NCBI GenBank assembly: GCA_965246995.1
Contig: OZ252008.1
Location: 1,736,001-1,800,000 of the forward strand
Length of the DNA stretch: 64,000 nt
Reading direction: 5' to 3'
Source of the DNA: VXRJ01 sp965246995
Lineage (GTDB): Bacteria; Acidobacteriota; Vicinamibacteria; Vicinamibacterales; UBA8438
The notes under the pieces are model-generated. The model had not been told where the DNA came from. It made no database searches and saw only the letters and a program-made list of their open reading frames with translations. This document shows, piece after piece, positions 8,710-16,836 of this stretch. Each line of letters begins with the position of its first letter. Position 1 is the first letter of the stretch. The translations under genes were made by a program, and so were the position numbers.

Positions 8710-10413
8710 CCCGGATAATTCGTGAAGGGTCCGATTTCGATAGTGACGCAAGGACCCCCGTGTGGTACAAATGCTGTGAAGCCAGACATTTACCCACCAC
8801 AGAGGCCCTTGCGTGACGACCGACAAGATATCACAGACTGTCCTCTTTCCGGATCTCTTCGACAAGCCCCTCGTCGCGACGTTCGACCGCCAGCACGCGA
8901 GTTCCGATGGCGGCGCGGTTCTGCTCAAGGCGGCCGAGCGGCTGTACGGGTTGGTGGCGGGCTTTGCCCGCTGTCTGGTCGACCGGCGGGAGCCCGGGAA
9001 GGTTCGGCACACGTTGGCGGAGTTGCTCGGCCAGCGGATCTTCGGCATTGCGTGTGGCCATCCGGATGGTAACGACGCCGACCGCCTCGCCGACGATCCG
9101 ATCCACAAGCTGTTGCTCGGGCGCGACCCGGTCGCTGGCGAGGCGTTGGCCTCGCAGCCGACGATCTCTCGGTTCGAGAACGGCGTCGGCCGGTCTGCCC
9201 TCTACGAGCTGGCGCGCGAGCTGGCGATGCGGGTCATCGAGCGGCATCAGCGCCGGCTGGACGGGCGGGCGCGGCGGATCACGATCGACCTGGATCCCAC
9301 CGACGACGCGACGCACGGCGCCCAGCAGCTCACCTTCTTCAACGGGCACTACGATAGCTGGTGCTACCTGCCGTTGCTGGCGTTTCTGACCTTCGACCAG
9401 GAACGCGAACAGTATCTGTGCGCGGCGGTGCTGCGGCCCGGAAATGTGTCGGCCACCCGCGGGACCGTGGGCGTGTTGTGTCGGCTGCTGCCCCTGCTGC
9501 GGCAGGCCTTTCCCCAGGCGCGGTTTCTCGTCCGGCTCGACGGGGGCTTTGCGACGCCGGAGATCTTCGACTTCCTGGATGCCGAGCCGCGGCTCGACTA
9601 CGTGGTGGCGATGGCCAAGAACGCCGTGTTGCAGCGCCACGCCGAACCCGCCCTGCTCGTGGCGCAGGCCCAGAGCGCGGCCAGCGGCCAGACCGCGCAC
9701 GTGTATACCGACACCCAGTACCAGGCCGGTACGTGGGGCCACGCGCGCCGCGTCGTGATCAAAGCCGAGGTCGTCCGGCTCGGCGACCGCGCCCCGCGCG
9801 ACAACCCGCGCTTCGTCGTGACCAACCTGCGCCAGACGCCGCGTTTCGTCTATGAACGGATCTACTGCGCCCGCGGCGACATCGAGAACCGGATCAAGGA
9901 GTTGCTTGATGGCCTGCAGATCGACCGCACGAGCTGCTGTCGCTTCTGGGCCAATCAACTGCGCGTGCTCCTCACCGCCGCCGCCTACGTGCTGATGCAA
10001 GAACTCCGGCTGCGCGCGGCGCGCACCGCCTGTGCCCGCGCCCAAGTGACGTGGCTGCGCGACCGGCTCCTCAAATTGGGGGCGCACATCGTCGGCTCGG
10101 TCCGCCGCGTGGTCCTGCACCTGCCGACCGCCACGCCGGACCTCCACGCTTGGCGGCACATCGCGCTTGCACTCGGCGCCCGCGGCGGATAGGCCCCAGC
10201 CGGCGCTCGTCAGCCGCACGTAAACGCATCCCAACAGCGCACCGAGCACGCCCGCGGCGAAGCCGTCCCTCGACGGCCCCGTACCCAGGCCTTCCCCACC
10301 GACAGTCAGCTTCTATCCCGCCGGCGCCCGATGGCAGCGACGCCCGATGCGCCATGTGCGCGACGATCACACCGTCCGCGACGTCGACTCGGACCCTTCA
10401 TGCATAATCCGGG
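8710..10413 (+). mobile_element. Complete IS1380-family insertion sequence
   Basis: A 1704-bp element bounded by 25-bp inverted repeats (8710-8734 and 10389-10413, 22 of 25 matching; both start CCCGGAT read inward) and flanked by CTAG on both sides (8706-8709, 10414-10417). This fits the size, single transposase gene and short target duplication of IS1380 elements. It separates the start codon of the gene that resumes at 10414 from its coding region. About 220 bases after the transposase stop are non-coding and hold no gene I can see. Confidence 0.92.
8813..10192 (+). CDS. IS1380 family transposase
   Basis: A 459-residue DDE transposase. The N-terminal FDRQHASSDGGAVLL motif, DLDPTDDATHG around residue 160 (first catalytic aspartate), FLVRLDGGFATPE (second aspartate) and YCARGDIENRIKE (catalytic glutamate) are typical of IS1380 and ISEcp1-like enzymes. 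The full length matches the family (about 420-460 residues), and both inverted repeats are present, so the element may be active. The start ATG or GTG region lies about 100 bases inside the left inverted repeat. Confidence 0.93.
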   Translation: MTTDKISQTVLFPDLFDKPLVATFDRQHASSDGGAVLLKAAERLYGLVAGFARCLVDRREPGKVRHTLAELLGQRIFGIACGHPDGNDADRLADDPIHKLLLGRDPVAGEALASQPTISRFENGVGRSALYELARELAMRVIERHQRRLDGRARRITIDLDPTDDATHGAQQLTFFNGHYDSWCYLPLLAFLTFDQEREQYLCAAVLRPGNVSATRGTVGVLCRLLPLLRQAFPQARFLVRLDGGFATPEIFDFLDAEPRLDYVVAMAKNAVLQRHAEPALLVAQAQSAASGQTAHVYTDTQYQAGTWGHARRVVIKAEVVRLGDRAPRDNPRFVVTNLRQTPRFVYERIYCARGDIENRIKELLDGLQIDRTSCCRFWANQLRVLLTAAAYVLMQELRLRAARTACARAQVTWLRDRLLKLGAHIVGSVRRVVLHLPTATPDLHAWRHIALALGARGG

Positions 10414-11302
10414 CTAGGTGTGCTGGCCGATAATGTCGGCGCTGTACTTCAGGTCCTCACATTGCTAGTATCGCTACTGGCGGTATGGACAGCAACTCGT
10501 GCGCTCGCTGGGAACGTCAGACCACAGGTCGAGTGCTACATACGTGTTCGCCCGGGGAGTCACGTCTTCTATTTGGCCCTATCGAACTTTGGCAGAGGTA
10601 GTGCCAAGAACGTGGCAATCGAACTCATTGGAGTGGACGAACAGGATTTTGCGGAGCATGACGTCATTCCGAAGTGGCGCAAGAAAGGGACGTTTGTGCT
10701 CCTTGAGCCCCAAGGCACTGTATCGACAATGTTTGGTTTTGCTCCTAGTTTGGTGGGGAACGATGCGGCTCCATTAAAGCCGTTTGCTGCCGTTGTCAAG
10801 TACGAGTGGAAACCATTCTGGACTTGGCGCAAACGCGCAGAACAAGAGACCTTCGATATGGATGTACGGGCGTTCGAGGGGTTGGTCCTAGAACATTCAG
10901 AAGACGAAGTCGCGAAAGTGCTCAAGAAGGAACTTCCAAAGTTAACCGCAGTAGTCGACGAACTTCCGTCTCGTATAATGCACGCAGGCATCATAGAGAC
11001 GACTCGCGTTGGCGATAGCTGGGTCAGCCGCGGGGTGACGGGCAGGAGGTGGGAAACTGTACTGAACTACTGTGAGTCGAAGAAGATAGGGAAGATAAAG
11101 GCATACGCGGTACAGTTGGAGGACAACGTCTGGAGTGCCCGAGCCGAAGCCGTGGGATGCGATGGGCAATGGACAACTGGTTTTGGTGGCGGCGAGGAGG
11201 AGGCGATAGAGAATGCCGTAATCGCGCTGGAGGAACTTGATGGGGGCAAGAATGGGCATTGAGCCAACGGTTCTGTGACTTTGTCTCTCGGAGGGTCCGT
11301 CG

Positions 11303-11387
11303 ATGAGAAAAAAGAGCGGAAGGAGAGCGTCGGCGGTGTTCAAGAAGCGAGTCGAGGACATCGATGCCTTCCTGGACCAAGAAAACC
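11303..11387 (+). pseudogene. HEPN-type protein gene, 5' fragment left of ISL3
   Basis: ATG at 11303, preceded by GGAGGG, encodes 28 residues (MRKKSGRRASAVFKKRVEDI and on to DQEN) before the frame enters the ISL3 element at 11388. The last eight bases, AGAAAACC (11380-11387), recur at 12816-12823 on the other side of the element. Joining the two sides at this repeat gives GAA-AAC-CTT, which continues in frame into the 3' fragment. The gene starts 41 bases after the membrane-anchored protein gene, so the two were probably co-transcribed. Confidence 0.8.
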
Positions 11388-11525
11388 GGGTCTTCCGGGA
11401 ATCGTGTGGGTAGGTGAAGCAGAGGAGTAGCCTCTGTTCCCGTCGAGTCAAGGCGCTTTGCGCCTCCTCCGCTGTCGCTACGGCCGTTCAGGTGACTCGC
11501 CGCTCGCGCCGGCTCAGCGCTGGTT

Positions 11526-11551
11526 GTGGGCGGACGGATCCGTCCGCCCAC
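11526..11551. repeat. 26-bp perfect palindrome in the ISL3 leader
   Basis: Half-site GTGGGCGGACGGA followed directly by its reverse complement, centred between 11538 and 11539, 16 bases before the transposase start at 11568. In RNA it could fold into a hairpin covering the ribosome-binding region; in DNA it could be a dimeric operator or a transposase site. No copy is seen at the right end of the element. Confidence 0.85.
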
Positions 11552-11567
11552 TGCGTACACTCCCCGG

Positions 11568-12809
11568 ATGAGAGAGACGACCTTCTACGAACGCCTGTTG
11601 GGCATCGAGCGCCCGTGGCGGGTGCACGACGTGCGGCTGGCCCTCGAGCAGGGTGACGTCGAAGTCGGCGTGCAGTTTGTGGGCGAGACGCTGGTCTGCC
11701 CGGCCTGCGGGGCGGCCTGTCCGGGGTACGACCGCCGGCCGCGGATGTGGCGGCATCTGGACACGATGCAGTACCGCACGCTGGTACGCGCCGAGGTGCC
11801 GCGGGTGCGCTGTGCCGAGCATGGTGTCCAGCAGGTGCCGGTGCCGTGGGCGGATGCGCAGGTACGCTTCACGGCGCTGTTCGAGGCGATGGTGATCGAC
11901 TGGCTGCAGGTGGCCAGCTTCGCGGCGGTGGCCCGCCAATGCCGGTTGAGCTGGGACCAGGTGGCGGGCATCCAGGCGCGGGCGGTGCGGCGGGGGCTGT
12001 CGCGGCGCGCGGTGGCCGCCGCGCCGCTGGTCGGCGTCGACGAGACGTCGTTTCAACGGCGACACGAGTACGTCACCGTCGTCAATGACCTGACGGCGTC
12101 GGCGCCGCGCGTGCTGTATGTGGCCGACGGTCGCGACCGGGCGGCCCTCGACGGCTACTTCGCAGCGGTGGGCGAGGCAGGCTGTGCGCAGATCGAGATG
12201 GTGGCGATGGACATGTGGCCCGCCTACATCGGGTCGGTGCACGACCACACCGCAGCGCCGATTGCGTTCGATAAGTTCCACATCGCGCAGCACCTGGGCG
12301 CGGCGGTCGATCAGGTCCGGCGGTCGGAGCACCGGGCCTTGCGGCAACACGGCGATGACCGGCTGGCGAAGACACGCTACCTGTGGTTGACGCGCCCTGC
12401 GAACCTGACACCGCGGCAACGCCGGGCGTTCACGCCGCTACGCACGAGCGCGTTGCGGGTGGCCCGTGCGTGGGCGATCAAGGAATTGGCGATGCGGCTG
12501 TGGCACTACCGGTCGCGGGGCTGGGCGGTCCGCATGTGGAGCCGCTGGTACGGGTGGGCGATTCGCAGTCGGTTGGAGCCGATCAAGAAGGTCGCGCGGA
12601 TGATCAAACGCCACTGGGACGGGGTGATCAACGCCGTCCTGACGAACGTCACGAACGCGCGCGCAGAGGGCATCAACGCCAAGATCCAGTGGATCAAGCG
12701 GCAAGGCTGCGGCTATCGCAACCGCGAGCGGTTCCGCAACGCCATCTACTTCCATCTGGGAGGGCTCGACCTCTACCCGGACGCGCTCGCCGCCCACACG
12801 AATTCCTGA
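11568..12809 (+). CDS. ISL3 family transposase
   Basis: A 413-residue protein with the ISL3 layout: an N-terminal zinc-finger-like CPACGAACPGYDRR-type region (CPACG at about 44-48), WRHLDTMQYRTLVRAEVPRVRC, the catalytic GVDETSF (first aspartate), MDMWPAYIGSV (second aspartate), KFHIAQHL, and NARAEGINAKIQWIKRQGCGYRNRERFRN holding the last glutamate. Start chosen at ATG 11568 rather than the upstream in-frame GTG at 11526, because the leader between them is the palindrome. Full length with both ends present, so possibly functional. Confidence 0.93.
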   Translation: MRETTFYERLLGIERPWRVHDVRLALEQGDVEVGVQFVGETLVCPACGAACPGYDRRPRMWRHLDTMQYRTLVRAEVPRVRCAEHGVQQVPVPWADAQVRFTALFEAMVIDWLQVASFAAVARQCRLSWDQVAGIQARAVRRGLSRRAVAAAPLVGVDETSFQRRHEYVTVVNDLTASAPRVLYVADGRDRAALDGYFAAVGEAGCAQIEMVAMDMWPAYIGSVHDHTAAPIAFDKFHIAQHLGAAVDQVRRSEHRALRQHGDDRLAKTRYLWLTRPANLTPRQRRAFTPLRTSALRVARAWAIKELAMRLWHYRSRGWAVRMWSRWYGWAIRSRLEPIKKVARMIKRHWDGVINAVLTNVTNARAEGINAKIQWIKRQGCGYRNRERFRNAIYFHLGGLDLYPDALAAHTNS

Positions 12810-12815
12810 AGCGGC

Positions 12816-13329
12816 AGAAAACCTTTCGTCCTTCTCGGACGCACATGTCACATGGGTACATGACTACGCGATCATCCGGCTCTATCGAGAATTCGAAGAC
12901 ATGATCCTCAATTTTCTGGTCGCAGCGATCAGTAGCGATACACAACAATTGGCCCATGCTACAGGCGTCAAGTTTCCAAAGCACCTTACGGACGAGGTTT
13001 GCGAGTATATCATAGTCAAGGACGGGTATTTCGATTTACGAGGTAGGGATGGATTGATCAAGACACTCAAGATGTACCTGCCCGCCGATCACTACCTTGT
13101 GACTGTCGTCAAGAACAACGCATACAAAGGGGCCCTGGAAAAGTTGTCAGCGTTGAGGAATCTTGCTGCACATGATAGCAAACCGGCAAAGAGGCGTGCC
13201 CTCAAGGCCATAGAAGGCCAGAGGCTGGCATCCTCGGGCGCGTGGCTGAAGAAGCAGAATCGTTTTGGGCAGATATCAGCCAGCCTGAGGCGGCTAGCCG
13301 ATGAAGTTCACGCTCAAGCTCCCTACTAG
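12816..13329 (+). pseudogene. HEPN-type protein gene, 3' fragment right of ISL3
   Basis: The frame is open from the target duplication through 13329 and reads on from the 5' fragment. Residues such as HVTWVHDYAIIRLYREFEDM just inside the junction match the N-terminal helix expected of the protein, showing that coding sequence begins before the internal ATG at 12901. The reconstructed protein is 196 residues. It contains RNLAAH, the Rx4-6H catalytic motif of HEPN ribonucleases common in abortive-infection and toxin systems. A truncated product from ATG 12901 (142 residues) would keep this motif. GC is lower than in the flanking genes. It ends three bases from the convergent res gene. Confidence 0.75.
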
Positions 13330-13332
13330 CGA

Positions 13333-15915
13333 CTAGTAATCGTTCGCTTCGCCACCGAGGTAGAGGGCCTCAGTGTCCTTGGCTTCGGCGACGGCTTCTC
13401 GGACCGACGGATCGGCGAGGTCGAGGACGCGTAGCGTGCCATCCCTCATCCGCGCGACGGATTCGATGCGGTGGAAGGACTCACGGTGCATGGCGGCGAA
13501 GGCAGCTAGACCGCGTAGCTTGGGAAGGGCGTCGGCGAGGTGGTGACCGTGGGGGTCGACAATGGAGACCCTGATGTTCTCGCTGTCGCCGTGGAAGAAG
13601 AGGAAGTCGGGACACATCCGGCGCCAGTGGCCCTGAGCGTTCTGGTAGGCGATCGCGAGGGCATCGCTCGACGGGCGTGGAGGGTTCCGATACCAGGCCT
13701 GGAACCCGGAGTGGCCCATCTCGTTGTCGAGGACCTCGATCTCCCACTGGTTCAGCGAGCCGATGGGGAAGTTGCCGTCGGCGTCCGACATGAGGTGTCT
13801 GGTCCGGGTCTCCAGCTTGTGGCCGTCGGCATTCGCGGTGTCCTCGGTGCGGACGCGGGGCCGCTTGATGTCAATTACCTGGGGCTGGGGCGTCATGCCC
13901 CTGATCTCGTCGTAGGTGCCGCGGCGTTCGTCTGTCAGCCCCTTGATTGCAACCCGGTACATGTCGAACCACTTCTTGGCAAGCTTGTCGGCTTCCTGGT
14001 GGAGCTCCACTGACACTCCGTAGACCTGCGCCAGGGCAGCGACCTTGACGTGGGCGTCGAACAGGCGATCGTCGTCCTCGTCCCCGCCCGCGAGGTGGTC
14101 AGCGTACTTGCGCGCGACGTCCGCCGTGAGTGCGCGGGAGGCGGCTTTGAAGTCGGCCTCGACGGACTGCTCGTCGGCGGCTTCCACAAAGGTCTGGCTC
14201 TCGCGGACCACACCGCTGACCACGCGCGCAACGAGCGTCTCTCCCTCGACGTGGAGGATCCCCTTGCTGGCAACTGCCACCTTGTCCTGGTGCTGAGCCA
14301 GTAGGCCGTCAAGCTTGGCGAAGAGCTTCTGATAAGCGTCCTTGCGTGCATCTACCCTCAGACCGTCTCGCGACAGCGCGTGGACGAGCGCCGACAATCT
14401 CTGCACGGGGCGCGCGGCCTTGCGCGGCAAGGTCTGCGAGGGCACCGTGTCAAACGCCTGCCACACCGCTTCGGGGATCGCCTGGTTGACGTCCGTATCG
14501 ACCGGGGCGAGGAGCACGCGGCGCCCGGCCCCGCCCCCGGTGCCGTCGTCGTCGTGCTCGCGTTCGCCGAGCATGGTCTTTGCGACCCTAGCGGCGGTGC
14601 TTCGGTCGTAATGCGGCAGCACGCACTCGACCGAGTTCAGCAGGTCGTTGCCGGGCACCCGCCGCGCCAGCGGCGTGCGGACCATCCGCCCGAGAAGCTG
14701 GGTGATGTGTGTCTCGTCCTTGGCGGGACGGAACGACACCAGCACCTCAGCACGGGGGCAATCCCAGCCGGTCGAGATCGCGTCCTTAGCGAACAGCACG
14801 CGGATGTGGGTGCGGTCCTGCACTGTCTCAGGACCGACGTGCGGGACTGTGAACCCGCCGAGTTCGATCGGGGTGTGTTCGCCGAATACGTGCGCCATTG
14901 CGTCCGGTTTGAGTTCCGGCCAAGTCTCCCGGATGGTGGCGCACGCCGACAGGAGGAGTTGGTCCGAGGGCTTGTTTGGCACCTGCACGACCAGGAGCGG
15001 CACCACCGCCTCCGCGGTGGCGCCTTCCCGCTGCGCGTAGGCGCGCCACAGCTCGGTGGCTCGTTTCGCCTTTCTCGTGGCACGGGCCAGCAGGACGGTG
15101 TCGAACCGACCGGCCTCGAGGGGAAATTCGAGCCGGATGTCGTCCTTGAGCAAACCCGACTCCTGCACCCGCTCCGGGTCGACCACCACGGGAGGGTGGC
15201 TGGTTCGGTTCTCGGCCTTCGCCATTGCGACGTCGAAGCGCTCTACCGTGGCGGAGATCCCCCACACGATCGGCACCGGTGGGACACCGTTGGCGCCGTT
15301 GACGAGCCGCTGCACGATAGTGGCCTTCTCGGCCCGGTCGCCCGTGCTCGACGGCTTCATGCCCCGGTGGGCCTCGTCGAGGATGAGGTACAGGGTGAGG
15401 TGCCCGTCGGCGATGGTGTTCGCCAATGTGTCCCACATCGTGAACGCCCGCGCGTCCGGCATCGGTAGGTCATGCTGGGCGCTCTTCTGAGACTTCTCGG
15501 GTGCTCCCCTGACCAGGAGCGACTTCTTCCCCAGCTTCTGGGCATTGAGGAAGTAGACCTTGCCCGGTTCGAGCTTCTCCTGGTTGAAGGTGTTCTCGAT
15601 CACCACTAGGCGCGAGTGGCCGATCCGGTCAGCAGCATCCATCAGACGGAACCGGGTCTGCTCGTTGAGTGAGGGGTCGTCGGTGAACCACAGCACCACG
15701 GCACCGGGGTCGGAATCAAAGTTGTGGTCCGGGTTGCCGTCGAACAGCGCCTCGATTACTGCCGCCGCCATCACCGTCTTGCCCGCGCCGGTGGTCGCCG
15801 TGAGTGAGAAGGCCGCCCGCGACTTCCGCTTGTGCCAGTCCTCACGCGCCCACGCGAGGTGGATCAGCACATCGGCGACGGCGTCGTCTTGGTAGTCCTT
15901 CAGTGTGTACCGCAC
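13333..15915 (-). CDS. Type III restriction enzyme, Res subunit (helicase-nuclease)
   Basis: An 860-residue superfamily 2 protein: Walker A TGAGKT (42-47), DEAH (180-183), SAT (221-223), and motif VI QLLGRMVRTP near residue 405. The C-terminal PDFLFFHGD...VSIVDPHGHH segment (about 775-800) is the nuclease region seen in type III Res subunits. Res with Mod recognises unmethylated sites and cleaves after ATP-dependent communication between sites. Start is GTG at 15915, two bases after the mod stop codon, so mod and res form an operon. Because mod is broken by IS66, Res probably lacks its partner; the IS66 insertion may also reduce its transcription. Confidence 0.88.
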   Translation of the reverse strand: MRYTLKDYQDDAVADVLIHLAWAREDWHKRKSRAAFSLTATTGAGKTVMAAAVIEALFDGNPDHNFDSDPGAVVLWFTDDPSLNEQTRFRLMDAADRIGHSRLVVIENTFNQEKLEPGKVYFLNAQKLGKKSLLVRGAPEKSQKSAQHDLPMPDARAFTMWDTLANTIADGHLTLYLILDEAHRGMKPSSTGDRAEKATIVQRLVNGANGVPPVPIVWGISATVERFDVAMAKAENRTSHPPVVVDPERVQESGLLKDDIRLEFPLEAGRFDTVLLARATRKAKRATELWRAYAQREGATAEAVVPLLVVQVPNKPSDQLLLSACATIRETWPELKPDAMAHVFGEHTPIELGGFTVPHVGPETVQDRTHIRVLFAKDAISTGWDCPRAEVLVSFRPAKDETHITQLLGRMVRTPLARRVPGNDLLNSVECVLPHYDRSTAARVAKTMLGEREHDDDGTGGGAGRRVLLAPVDTDVNQAIPEAVWQAFDTVPSQTLPRKAARPVQRLSALVHALSRDGLRVDARKDAYQKLFAKLDGLLAQHQDKVAVASKGILHVEGETLVARVVSGVVRESQTFVEAADEQSVEADFKAASRALTADVARKYADHLAGGDEDDDRLFDAHVKVAALAQVYGVSVELHQEADKLAKKWFDMYRVAIKGLTDERRGTYDEIRGMTPQPQVIDIKRPRVRTEDTANADGHKLETRTRHLMSDADGNFPIGSLNQWEIEVLDNEMGHSGFQAWYRNPPRPSSDALAIAYQNAQGHWRRMCPDFLFFHGDSENIRVSIVDPHGHHLADALPKLRGLAAFAAMHRESFHRIESVARMRDGTLRVLDLADPSVREAVAEAKDTEALYLGGEANDY

Positions 15916-15917
15916 GG

Positions 15918-16836
15918 CTACTCCGGCCCCGTGTTGATCGTGAAGTTGGTGAGGTACGACTCGTACAGGCGCACCGCTTCCACGCGTGCGGGCAGCTCAC
16001 CGCACACCATCTGGAACCCCCGGTCGTCGTCGGTGACGATGAACGCAATGCGCACCGATTCGGCCTCGTCAATAGCGGCAAGGAAGTCCCGCGATCTGTC
16101 GAGGTCGAACAGCACGGCGTACGTGTCCGCCACGTCCAAGTTGTGCCGTATCTTCTCGATTCGGCGCCCCTGGGACCCGGCCCTGAGCCACAGCAACGGC
16201 GCGATCGCCTCGAACGCGCAGTTGTGCGCCACCGGCCGGGGCGCCTCGTAGGTCGTGGTGAAAAACTCGACGTTCTCCTCGAATCCCTCGGCCATCGGGA
16301 ACTCGTCGGTGAACTTGTAGTCGCCTTCGATCGGGAACCCGTCCGGGGTCTTGCCCGTCACGGCGGCCGCGATACGGGGCTTCGTGAAGTACTCACAGAT
16401 CCCCCGCGCTTCCCAGTTAGGGTCGCCGGGCCGCAAACCCTGTTCCCGGAGCCCCGCCTGTTCGTTCGTCGACACCTCGTTGTTCGTAACCAGGATGCAC
16501 CTTCGCCATCCGTTGTCTTGCTTGTTGAGCCGCATCACGGCGTGCGCGGTGGTCCCTGAGCCGGCGAAGAAGTCAAGGATCGTAGCCCCTGGCTTGTCGG
16601 CGACGATGGCCCGCAGACAGTCCTCGACCGCGTAGAGGGACTTGGGAAACGGGAACGATCGATCTGGAAGCAGGGAGCGCAGGATCGAGGTTCCGTATGC
16701 GCCTGCGTCATGGCGGCGCTCTCGCCAGACCGTACTGAGCCGCTCCGCCTTGCCACCTGGAAAGACCACAACCTTAGAGCCGTCTGGGCGTGTCCCTATG
16801 ACCTTGAGCTCGTGACCGGCCTCAGCAAGCTTGATG
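15918..16836 (-). pseudogene. Type III DNA methyltransferase Mod, 3' fragment
   Basis: Carries the AdoMet-binding motif I, DFFAGSGTTAHAVM, which in beta-class methyltransferases follows the catalytic motif IV; motif IV is in the other fragment. The fragment reads openly from CATCAAGC (revcomp at 16829-16836) as IKLAEAGHELKVIGTRPDGS into the rest. An internal start near 16769 would give about 283 residues without the catalytic DPPY, so it should be inactive alone. It ends two bases before res. Confidence 0.9.

Larger units (their letters stand above)
8703..11262 (+). pseudogene. Membrane-anchored protein gene split by IS1380 just after its start codon
   Basis: The body of the gene (10414-11262) encodes about 280 residues: an N-terminal membrane helix (VLTLLVSLLAVWTATRAL), a beta-sandwich-like region (about 40-130), and a C-terminal part ending in a WSARAEA...EEEAIENAVIAL pattern that faintly recalls double-stranded-RNA-binding folds. 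Its start codon is now 1.7 kb away: ATG at 8703-8705, with GGGAGAG upstream, is followed by CTAG, then the IS. Joining at CTAG gives ATG-CTA-GGT-GTG-CTG-GCC in frame, a 282-residue protein. A GTG at 10420 could allow residual translation from an IS-borne message. The function is unknown; GC is lower than in its neighbours. It would directly follow the helicase gene and precede the HEPN gene. Confidence 0.75.
11388..12815 (+). mobile_element. Complete ISL3-family insertion sequence
   Basis: A 1428-bp element flanked by the 8-bp direct repeat AGAAAACC (11380-11387 and 12816-12823), the duplication size expected of ISL3. The termini are imperfect inverted repeats of about 23 bp: left GGGTCTTCCGGGAATCG at 11388, right end read inward GCCGCTTCAGGAATTCG from 12815, 17 of 23 positions matching and sharing TCGTGTGGG. 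It contains one transposase gene and a perfect palindrome at 11526-11551. Confidence 0.9.

Noticed and set aside
11526..11567. Start of the ISL3 transposase at GTG 11526
   Set aside because: The segment is a perfect palindrome and would encode residues not seen in ISL3 transposases; ATG 11568 fits the family.
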